A stretch of DNA of 64,000 nt, taken from assembly GCF_964204645.1 (NCBI RefSeq), contig NC_134033.1:1478631-1542630 (forward strand), in the 5' to 3' direction. Below the pieces are notes generated by a model, which did no database searches, was not told the DNA's origin, and worked only from the letters and a program-made list of their open reading frames with translations. Below are positions 21,089 through 33,000 of this stretch, piece by piece. The position numbers and the translations under genes are program-made. The DNA is from Tubulanus polymorphus. Taxonomy: Eukaryota; Nemertea; Palaeonemertea; Tubulaniformes; Tubulanidae. Each line of letters opens with the position of its first letter. Within the stretch, counting starts at the first letter, position 1.

Positions 21089-24000
21089 AGTTGAGTGGAC
21101 AGCCGGTATGTGCCTGTCAGGCTATAGCGACACGGTAACCAATTATAAATCCTGGTCTCGGTTACCTTGTCGATTTTTCAATACTTTAATGGTAAAAAAG
21201 ATGCGTTATATTCGTCGCGGTGATAGTCGTCGGCATAGACGTTTATCTAATGGGGGAATAGTTCGCAAGAGAGGAGAGAGAGGATTAAGTGGTTTGCGGC
21301 GTTCCTCTGCGGAATGTCGGCGTGTAATTCTGAAATGGCCGTTTCGCGCGGAGGCAGGCGTAGAAAACGGTTTGAAAGTCCGCCGGGTTAGTATGCTTGT
21401 GTGTACGCGTGTATCTGAGTAACGGTTTCGCAACAACAACAAAAAAAGCGCTGAAAATTAGAAATTGTTTTCAGGCTTGTATTGAAATCATGTTTCTACC
21501 AATAACGAGACTTCGAGGATTTTGTATTGGACTTTTTATTTTGAAAATGCGATTTTATAGTTGAATCCAGTTCAACAGTTACAGGATCAGGGATCAGGGA
21601 TCCAATTCAACAGTTACAGGTTCTGGGATCAGGGATCCAATTCAACAGTTACGGGACCAGGGATCCAATTCAACAGTTACAGGATCAGGTATCCAATTCA
21701 ACAGTTACGGGATCAGGTATCCGGTTTCACAGTTACGGGATCAGGTATCCAGTTCCACAGTTACAGGATCAGGTATCCAGTTCCACAGTTACGGGATCAG
21801 GGATCCAGTTCCACAGTTACAGGATCAGGTATCCAATTCAACAGTTATGGGATCAGGTATCCAGTTCCACAGTTATGGGATCAGGTATCCAGTTCAACAG
21901 TTATGGGATCAGGTATCCAGTTCAACAGTTACAGGATCTGAGATCTGGTTGAGATCAGTCAAAGGTCTATCCTTGCGATCCGATCTTAGTCGACGACCTA
22001 AATAAGGGATTGAAACCGAAACTGGACCAACTGCTTTCAGGAAACGAAAAGTTAAAAACTTGAAAATTGAATTTTTTTCAGCCCAGCTTGAAAAAATCTG
22101 GCAATTTATTTTAAAGCATGACACTAGTATCCATTTTTAATGCCTCCACGACTTCCTCCACGACTTCAACCACGACTTCCTCCACGACTTCCTCCACGAC
22201 TTCCTCTCTTCTCGTTGTTTGACTTGTTTTGTTTATTTGACTTGTTTTGTTTATTTGACTTGTTTTGTTTATTTGACTTGTTTCGTCTGTTTGGTTTCTC
22301 TGGTTTGTCCTGATTTCCCGGTGCTCCAGAGTCTGGAAAAAGCAATTTCAAAACATCTGCAGTGGTTCCAGGTTTCAGAATGTCTGGAGGGCCTTGTTCC
22401 AGGCTTCAGGATGTCTGGATGGCCTTGGTCCAGGCTGAATATTGATAAAAGGTGGCGCTGCTAACACTGGTATCTTAGTTAAATGTTTTAATTTCTTAGA
22501 ATTTTTGTAACTTACCAGTGCAGGTTTCCTTGCATTCTTTCAATGACATAAATATGTTGTTTATTCCTGGACATTTGTCTTTAGGATGTTTCTTACAATT
22601 TTGTGCCGAAGGGTCAAAATAATAGGCTCCTGTCTCCACTCTGCAGACGCCTTGACTGCTGTCGGCTGGCAGTACCGCACAGGGTGTTTTATCAACATCT
22701 GTAACATGTGTGAGGAGAGAAAAAATTATTGAAATTTCATAATTCACGCTGTTCAAGGGGTAACCAGTAAGATCAGCTGGTATTCACTCTGTTCTAGGTG
22801 TAACCAGTAAGATCAGCTGGTATTCACACTGTTCTAGGTGTAACCAGTAAGATCAGCTGGTATTCACTCTGTTCTAGGTGTAACCAGTAAGATCAGCTGG
22901 TATTCACTCTGTTCTAGGTGTAACCAGTAAGATCAGCTGGTATTCACACTGTTCTAGGTGTAACCAGTAAGATCAGCTGGTATTCACTCTGTTCTAGGTG
23001 TAACCAGTAAGATCAGCTGGTATTCACTCCATTCTAGGTGTAACCCGTAAGATCAGCTGGTATTCACTCTGTTCTAGGTGTAACCAGTAAGATCAGCTGG
23101 TATTCACACTGTTCTAGGTGTAACCAGTAAGATCAGCTGGTATTCACTCTGTTCTAGGTGTAACCAGTAAGATCAGCTGGTATTCACTCTGTTCTAGGTG
23201 TAACCAGTAAGATCAGCTGGTATTCACACTGTTCTAGGTGTAACCAGTAAGATCAGCTGGTATTCACTCTGTTCTAGGTGTAACCAGTAAGATCAGCTGG
23301 TATTCACTCTGTTCTAGTTGTAACCAGTAAGATCAGCTGGTATTCACTCTGTTCTAGGTGTAACCAGTAAGATCAGCTGGTATTCACACTGTTCTAGGTG
23401 TAACCAGTAAGATCAGCTGGTATTCACTCTGTTCTAGGTGTAACCAGTAAGATCAGCTGGTATTCACTCTGTTCTAGGTGTAACCAGTAAGATCAGCTGG
23501 TATTCACACTGTTCTAGGTGTAACCAGTAAGATCAGCTGGTATTCACTCTGTTCTAGGTGTAACCCGTAAGATCAGCTGGTATTCACTCTGTTCTAGGGG
23601 TAACCCGTAAGATCAGCTGGTATTCACACTGTTCTAGGGGTAACCAGTAAGATCAGCTGGTATTCACTCCGTTCTAGGGGTAACCCGTAAGATCAGCTGG
23701 TATTCACACTGTTCTAGGGGTAACCAGTAAGATCAGCTGGTATTCACTCCGTTCTAGGGGTAACCCGTAAGATCAGCTGGTATTCACTCTGTTCTAGGTG
23801 TAACCAGTAAGATCAGCTGGTATTCACTCCGTTCTAGGTGTAACCCGTAAGATCAGCTGGTATTCACACTGTTCTAGGGGTAACCAGTAAGGTCAGCTGG
23901 TATTCACTCCGTTCTAGGTGTAACCCGTAAGATCAGCTGGTATTCACACTGTTCTAGGGGTAACCCGTAAGATCAGCTGGTATTCACACTGTTCTAGGGG

Positions 24001-27000
24001 TAACCCGTTAGGTCAGCTGGTAAAATACTTAATTGGCATGCAGTTTTCGCGGCACGCTTGCTCTGTGTCGAAATTGTTGGCATTCCCTTTGCAACCACCG
24101 TAGGTAAATTGAGTACACTGCGTTCCATCGAAGTAGTATCTATCTATCGCTGCTTTGCACGGCCCTGCTTCACGTGGTAAGGAACAGGGTGTTTTATCAA
24201 CATCTGTAACATGTGTGAGGAGAGAAAAAATTATTGAAATTTCATAATTCACGCTGTTCAAGGGGTAACCAGTAAGATCAGCTGGTATTCACTCTGTTCT
24301 AGGTGTAACCAGTAAGATCAGCTGGTATTCACACTGTTCTAGGTGTAACCAGTAAGATCAGCTGGTATTCACTCTGTTCTAGGTGTAACCAGTAAGATCA
24401 GCTGGTATTCACTCTGTTCTAGGTGTAACCAGTAAGATCAGCTGGTATTCACTCTGTTCTAGGTGTAACCAGTAAGATCAGCTGGTATTCACTCTGTTCT
24501 AGGTGTAACCAGTAAGATCAGCTGGTATTCACTCTGTTCTAGGTGTAACCAGTAAGATCAGCTGGTATTCACACTGTTCTAGGTGTAACCAGTAAGATCA
24601 GCTGGTATTCACACTGTTCTAGGTGTAACCAGTAAGATCAGCTGGTATTCACACTGTTCTAGGGGTAACCAGTAAGATCAGCTGGTATTCACTCTGTTCT
24701 AGGGGTAACCCGTTAGGTCAGCTGGTAAAATACTTAATTGGCATGCAGTATTCGCGGCACGCTTGCTCTGTGTCGAAATTGTTGGCATTCCCTTTGCAAC
24801 CACCGTAGGTAAATTGAGTACACTGCGTTCCATCGAAGTAGTATCTATCTATCGCTGCTTTGCACGGCCCTGCTTCACGTGGTAAGGAACAGGGTGTTTT
24901 ATCAACATCTGTAACATGTGTGAGGAGAGAAAAAATTATTGAAATTTCATAATTCACGCTGTTCAAGGGGTAACCAGTAAGATCAGCTGGTATTCACACT
25001 GTTCTAGGTGTAACCAGTAAGATCAGCTGGTATTCACTCTGTTCTAGGTGTAACCAGTAAGATCAGCTGGTATTCACTCTGTTCTAGGTGTAACCTGTAA
25101 GATCAGCTGGTATTCACACTGTTCTAGGGGTAACCCGTAAGGTCAGCTGGTATTCACTCTGTTCTAGGTGTAACCAGTAAGATCAGCTGGTATTCACTCT
25201 GTTCTAGGGGTAACCAGTAAGATCAGCTGGTATTCACTCCATTCTAGGGGTAACCCGTAAGATCAGCTGGTATTCACACTGTTCTAGGGGTAACCAGTAA
25301 GATCAGCTGGTATTCACTCCGTTCTAGGGGTAACCCGTAAGATCAGCTGGTATTCACTCTGTTCTAGGTGTAACCAGTAAGATCAGCTGGTATTCACTCC
25401 GTTCTAGGTGTAACCCGTAAGATCAGCTGGTATTCACACTGTTCTAGGGGTAACCCGTAAGATCAGCTGGTATTCACTCTGTTCTAGGGGTAACCCGTAA
25501 GATCAGCTGGTATTCACACTGTTCTAGGGGTAACCAGTAAGATCAGCTGGTATTCACACTGTTCTAGGGGTAACCCGTTAGGTCAGCTGGTAAAATACTT
25601 AATTGGCATGCAGTATTCGCGGCACGCTTGCTCTGTGTCGAAATTGTTGGCATTCCCTTCGCAACCACCGTAGGTAAATTGAGTACACTGCGTTCCATCG
25701 AAGTAGTATCTATCTTTCGCTGCTTTGCACGGCCCTGCTTCACGTGGTAAGGAACAGCGGTCGTATTCTGTGCCATTTTAAACAACAAGAAATCAAAATC
25801 ATTTTTACCATCAGTTTTTAGAAGAAGATATCAAATTCTTTCAATCGGAAGCTTCTAAGATCAATTCCTAACGGAGGTGTTGAATCTCGGGGTTAGTTTA
25901 TCTGGTCAGTGTGGTGAACTATTTGTAAGAGTAAAGTTATCACCAATATAGAGCAAATTGGCCCTAGACTAAGTTGTTAGATTGGTTATAGAACCAAAAT
26001 GAGCTTAGACTGGTCTTAAGATGTTAGATTGACTTAACAACCAAAATGAGCTTAGACTGGTCTTAAGTTGTTAGATTGGTTATAGAACCAAAATGAGCTT
26101 AGACTGGTCTTAAGTTGTTAGATTGGTTATAGAACCAAAATGAGCTTAGACTGGTCTCAAGATGTTAGATTGACTTAAGAACCAAAATGAGCTTAGACTG
26201 GTCTTAAGTTGTTAGATTGGTTATAGAACCAAAATGAGCTTAGACTGGTCTTAAGTGTTTAGATTGGTTATAGAACCAAAATGAGTTGTTTTGTTTATTT
26301 GACTTGTTTTGTTTATTTGACTTGTTTTGTTTATTTGACTTGTTTTGTTTATTTGACTTGTTTTGTTTATTTGACTTGTTTTGTTTATTTGGTTTCTCTG
26401 GTTTGTCCTGATTTCCCGGTGCTCCAGAGTCTGGAAAAAGCAATTTCAAAACATCTGCAGTGGTTCCAGGTTTCAGAATGTCTGGAGGGCCTTGTTCCAG
26501 GCTTCAGGATGTCTGGATGGCCTTGGTCCAGGCTGAATATTGATAAAAGGTGGCGCTGCTAACACTGGTATCTTAGTTAAATGTTTTAATTTCTTAGAAT
26601 TTTTGTAACTTACCAGTGCAGGTTTCCTTGCATTCTTTCAATGACATAAATATGTTGTTTATTCCTGGACATTTGTCTTTAGGATGTTTCTTACATTTTT
26701 GTGCCGAAGGGTCAAAATAATAGGCTCCTGTCTCCACTCTGCAGACGCCTTGACTGCTGTCGGCTGGCAGTACCGCACAGGGTGTTTTATCAACATCTGT
26801 AACATGTGTGAGGAGAGAAAAAATTATTGAAATTTCATAATTCACGCTGTTCAAGGGGTAACCAGTAAGATCAGCTGGTATTCACTCTGTTCTAGGTGTA
26901 ACCAGTAAGATCAGCTGGTATTCACACTGTTCTAGGTGTAACCAGTAAGATCAGCTGGTATTCACTCTGTTCTAGGTGTAACCAGTAAGATCAGCTGGTA

Positions 27001-30000
27001 TTCACTCTGTTCTAGGTGTAACCAGTAAGATCAGCTGGTATTCACACTGTTCTAGGTGTAACCAGTAAGATCAGCTGGTATTCACTCTGTTCTAGGTGTA
27101 ACCAGTAAGATCAGCTGGTATTCACACTGTTCTAGGTGTAACCAGTAAGATCAGCTGGTATTCACTCTGTTCTAGGTGTAACCAGTAAGATCAGCTGGTA
27201 TTCACTCTGTTCTAGGTGTAACCAGTAAGATCAGCTGGTATTCACACTGTTCTAGGTGTAACCAGTAAGATCAGCTGGTATTCACTCTGTTCTAGGTGTA
27301 ACCAGTAAGATCAGCTGGTATTCACTCCGTTCTAGGGGTAACCAGTAAGATCAGCTGGTATTCACTCTGTTCTAGGGGTAACCCGTAAGATCAGCTGGTA
27401 TTCACTCTGTTCTAGGGGTAACCCGTAAGATCAGCTGGTATTCACACTGTTCTAGGGGTAACCAGTAAGATCAGCTGGTATTCACACTGTTCTAGGGGTA
27501 ACCCGTAAGGTCAGCTGGTAAAATACTTAATTGGCATGCAGTATTCGCGGCACGCTTGCTCTGTGTCGAAATTGTTGGCATTCCCTTCGCAACCACCGTA
27601 GGTAAATTGAGTACACTGCGTTCCATCGAAGTAGTATCTATCTATCGCTGCTTTGCACGGCCCTGCTTCACGTGGTAAGGAACAGGGTGTTTTATCAACA
27701 TCTGTAACATGTGTGAGGAGAGAAAAAATTATTGAAATTTCATAATTCACGCTGTTCAAGGGGTAACCAGTAAGATCAGCTGGTATTCACTCTGTTCTAG
27801 GTGTAACCAGTAAGATCAGCTGGTATTCACACTGTTCTAGGTGTAACCAGTAAGATCAGCTGGTATTCACTCTGTTCTAGGTGTAACCAGTAAGATCAGC
27901 TGGTATTCACTCCGTTCTAGGGGTAACCCGTAAGATCAGCTGGTATTCACTCTGTTCTAGGGGTAACCAGTAAGATCAGCTGGTATTCACACTGTTCTAG
28001 GGGTAACCCGTAAGATCAGCTGGTATTCACACTGTTCTAGGTGTAACCAGTAAGATCAGCTGGTATTCACTCTGTTCTAGGTGTAACCAGTAAGATCAGC
28101 TGGTATTCACTCCGTTCTAGGTGTAACCCGTAAGATCAGCTGGTATTCACACTGTTCTAGGTGTAACCCGTAAGGTCAGCTGGTAAAATACTTAATTGGC
28201 ATGCAGTATTCGCGGCACGCTTGCTCTGTGTCGAAATTGTTGGCATTCCCTTCGCAACCACCGTAGGTAAATTGAGTACACTGCGTTCCATCGAAGTAGT
28301 ATCTATCTATCGCTGCTTTGCACGGCCCTGCTTCACGTGGTAAGGAACAGCGGTCGTATTCTGTGCCATCTTAAACAACAAGAAATCAAAATCATTTTTA
28401 CCATCAGTTTTTAGAAGAAGATATCAAATTCTTTCAATCGGAAGCTTCTAAGATCAATTCCTAACGGAGGTGTTGAATCTCGGGGTTAGTTTATCTGGTC
28501 AGTGTGGTGAACTATTTGTAAGAGTAAAGTTATCACCAATATAGAGCAAATTGGCCCTAGACTAAGTTGTTAGATTGGTTATAGAACCAAAATGAGCTTA
28601 GACTGGTCTTAAGATGTTAGATTGACTTAAGAACCAAAATGAGCTTAGACTGGTCTTAAGTTGTTAGATTGGTTATAGAACCAAAATGAGCTTAGACTGG
28701 TCTTAAGTTGTTAGATTGGCTATAGAACTAAAATGAGCTTAGACTGATCTTAAGTTGTTAGATTGGCTATAGAACCAAAATGAGTTTAGACTGGTCTTAA
28801 GTTGTTAGATTGGCTATAGAACTAAAATGAGCTTAGACTGGTCTTAAGTTGTTAGATTGGCTATAGAACTAAAATGAGTTTAGACTGGTCTTAAGTTGTT
28901 AGATTGGTTATAGAACTAAAATGAGTTTAGACTGGTCTTAAGATGTTAGATTGACTTTAGAACTAAAATGAGTTTAGACTGGTCTTAAGTTGTTAGATTG
29001 GTTATAGAACTAAAATGAGTTTAGACTGGTCTTAAGATGTTAGATTGACTTTAGAACTAAAATGAGTTTAGACTGGTCTTAAGATGTTAGATTGACTTAA
29101 GAACCAAAATGAGTTTAGACTGGTCTTAAGTTGTTAGATTTTTTATAGAACTAAAATGAGTTTAGACTGGTCTTAAGATGTTAGATTGACTTTAGAACTA
29201 AAATGAGTTTAGACTGGTCTTAAGATGTTAGATTGACTTTAGAACTAAAATGAGTTTAGACTGGTCTTAAGATGTTAGATTGACTTAAGAACCAAAATGA
29301 GTTTAGACTGGTCTTAAGTTGTCAGATTGGTTATATAACCAAAATGAGCTTAGACTGGAAATCATGAATTATCTGATGTTTAAAGGGTTATTCCGTGCAT
29401 AAGTTCCGTACTTTAGTCTTACCTTCCGTTAAAAGAATAGCGCCATCTACGATTCCGAGTGTGACTGTTGCCACAGTTAGGCAAACCTGACAACGAAATA
29501 TCAGTAGGAAGTAAGTAAATACATCTCAAAATGAAATAATCGAAATCATTGAAAATCATATATTACCATTAGTAAAACGGGTTTCATTGTTGTCTCCTGT
29601 TACCACGTCGACCAGTGAATATAGCCGGTCAGTTCGTCGCGATGTCGTCTTATAGAAACTGTCGCAGGCGAACACGTGTAATTTGCGTTGACGTGTAAAC
29701 TGATTTGTAACACACGTCTGTGGTCGGATCTATTGTGATCGTCGCTGATTTAACTCGCATTGTTGCATCTTTTCGTATCTGAAATCGCTCGTTGTCGAGG
29801 GAAATCGATTCCGAGATCGACATCTCTTCAACGTGTCAAATTTATCAGACAAATAGATATGTCATTTATTGCTGCCGACATCAATCCCCCTACGACATCA
29901 TCGAAATGTCTCTAGATCATTTGGCCCTTCTCAAAAAAGATGGCAGCCTCCAAAAATCCCCTATGACATCATCAAATTGTCTCTAGATCATTTGGCCCTT

Positions 30001-33000
30001 CTCAAATAAAATGGCAGCCTCCAAAAATCCCCCTATGACATCATCAAATTGGCTCTAGATCATTTGGCCCTTCTCAAAAAAGATGGCAGCCTCCAAAAAT
30101 CCCCCTATGACATCATCAAATTGTCTACTAGCGATTTGATATTTAGACGCTTCCTGGAAAGATGTCAGCCTCCATAAATCCTCCTATGACATCATCAAGC
30201 ACTGATCATACCGTTTAGCATTTTGATTTATTTTTCTCCATTGCTTGTTTCTACGGACTGATCCGGTTTTTAGTTTTACCCGCTCGTTCCCGTTTTTATA
30301 GAACCTGCTTTTTAGCTTTTTTTTCTCGAAATGAAAATCGTTTTCGATACAAAAAAAAAAACCGTCGACAACAATATCATTGATCGTCTTACGCTCATCG
30401 CCATGACGACTATTACTGCCGATTGTAACGGAATCTACCGCGGCAGCAGTCGTCGACGGCGACGGGGATGATGACAGCATCTCCGGGCGGACGCAGTATC
30501 CGGGATGATGCTGCAGGGAACACCAGGATGAAGCGTCTTGGCTTCGTTTAGTCTCCGGATGGTCGTTAGATTAGGAATGGATTAAAGGAACGGATTATCA
30601 AATGTTAATCCGTCGGATTATCAGAATGGATTAGAATGGGGCGTCGACTCCGGTTTTAAGGAATGTTAGAATTTTCATTTTTCGCGTTTTTAACGGAATT
30701 CTAATTCGATGCACGCGATCGGTTGCGTAATAATAAGACGTCTAGAAATGCAGTCGGTCGGCCATATTGGATTGTATATATGTACGTGCGTTCTGCGCGA
30801 GTTGAATCGTTTCTGCGACTGTTCGCTTTGCACGATGGCTTATAGTACGTTCAGTCATGTGACCGGGCGTCTGCTTAATCACCTGACTATCTTCCCTAAA
30901 CCTATCACCGGTAAGATGATGATGTTATTTACGGTCTTGCGGTTTAACCCTTTCAGTGCGTCTACACCGCAGTGCGGTGTATGAATCGGTGATGGATTTT
31001 GCTAGTACACCGCACTGCGGTGTATTGATGTAATTAATAATTAGTTTTTATCTCTATTGAAAGATGGCGGCACCTGTCGAACATAGTGAAATAGTAGTAA
31101 CTAACAATACACCGCATCGTGGTGTAGATGCACTATAGTGGTATTCCAGTTATTCAACACACTGGGGTGGAATTTTTCAAAATTTTCAAAATTATCTCCA
31201 GCACTATAGGGTATTGAAAGGGTCAAGCTTATTTCAGAATTAGGCTCGGCTTTTAGGGGCCAAGACTCGAGACCAGTCTGAACGGGGGCTGATCCCGGGG
31301 CGGACAAAGAAATGAATAGGGTACATTATGTGCTGAATAGAGCGAGTTGATTATCCACGCAGACTGAACAAGGGTCTGGGATATTATGAAATTTTTAAGT
31401 ACGTTTTCATGCAGAGCACTTGAGAATATAAACTAAATCTCGCGCTGCAGACGAGTGCCCCGAAAAATATCGCCGTTGTATTTTCAGAGTTACGAGAGGA
31501 GCACGAGCCGGTTGGGCTCCTGTCTCGGTTCAGCCCATAGTTCTGAATGATGCCTATCTAAAAACCTACCGCCATCTAGGTTCTATCGTCAAACTAGCAA
31601 CTGGAGACCGGTCTGAAGATTTAAAACCACCTGCAGACGACTGTTAGGATATAGTCAAAACATCGGATAAATATATTATTAGATTAACGGACGTTTTTCA
31701 GACTTTCTCTTTGTATCGATGTGGAATTCTCGAAGCCACCGTTGGATTTTTAAGTATGGACCTTTAATTTGGCCTATAACCGGTCTAATGGCTTAAAGAC
31801 CAGTCTTTTTAACCCTAGTGATTCGAGACCATTTTGTTTTAGATAGTGTTTTAGATAGGACCAGGGTAAGCTTCATGGATAGATTTTGAGTTGAGAAGTC
31901 AATAATTGTCTATAATGTGACTGTGAATATGCATCGCGCAGATGTGTTACTGAATAATATGAGTCATCCATGTAAACATCAGGTCACCTACTGTTCATAC
32001 AACTTCAATAAATGTATATATCATTTAAAATCAATTCACTGGTTATTAGATTCGACTTAAGGTAAATATAAGCGATTTTTATTTACGGAACTGTGGAACT
32101 GGATGCAGAACAATATAGAACCTGATCCAAAGCTATGGAACTGGGTCTGAAACTGTAGAACTGGGTTCAGAACTGTGGATCTGGGTCCAGTAACTGTGGA
32201 ACGAGGTTCAGAACTTTGAAACTGGGTCCAGAACTGTGGAACTAGGTTCAGAACTGTGGAACTGGGTTCAGTAACTGTGGAACTAGATCCAGAACTGTAG
32301 AACTGGGTTCAGAACTGTGGATCTGGGTCCAGTAACTGTGGAACTAGATCCAGAACTGTAGAACTGGGTTCAGAACTGTGGAACTGGGTTCAGAACTGTG
32401 GATCTGGGTCCAGTAACTGTGAAACTAGTGTCTAGTCTGTGGAACAAATCTGCAGTTATCACAAATCAATAAATGATAATGTTTATATTTGTAGAATGTG
32501 TGATGGGAGATGCTGCTGGCGACCGAGAGTTAACAGTAATAGACGTAGCCGACCTGCTACAGGCTCGATACGCGTTCATCTCCGGAGGTAAAGATCGCCA
32601 TGGACGCACGATTGTTACGTTCCCGGATAACCCCGGCTCGTCGGAAACCACTGACGACAAATACCGTAAATGTGTCACGTATTTGAGCGGTATTCCCACG
32701 TAAGTTCAAATCTTTCGCTTTATTCCGAAAATATTTTATTAGGCTTTATTTGAAGAATTCTACTTCATCGTGGCCCCCTAATTCATAACTAACCAACTGA
32801 GTCCGTGTTACTGGTTTCAATATGCCTCGGAGATGCAACTGTGGTTATAAAGTATCCAGCAGGTGTCGCTAGTGTGCAGTATGACATCAACTACTGCGGC
32901 AATAAAGGATTCCACTTGTTGCAAGTGAGGATCCACCAGGTGTCGCTAGTGTGCAGTAGGACATCAACTACTGCGGCAATAGAGGATTCCACTTGTTGCA

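Noticed and set aside
21561-21941. 126-codon frame over the GGATCAGGTATCCAG repeat
   Set aside because: Minisatellite only.
22757-24012. CRISPR-like regular repeat
   Set aside because: The 40-bp units are contiguous without spacers and lie in animal intron DNA.
24013-24261. Single-exon reading of the Kunitz exons with an upstream [18 protein letters not shown] leader
   Set aside because: There is no ATG at the start; the segment is intron with a TTACAG acceptor, and it is copied with the intron in every type-A and type-B unit.
25564-25788. Frame beginning at the ATG in AAAATGGCACAG upstream of a Kunitz exon
   Set aside because: It is out of frame with the Kunitz cysteines; the in-phase reading starts after CACAG.
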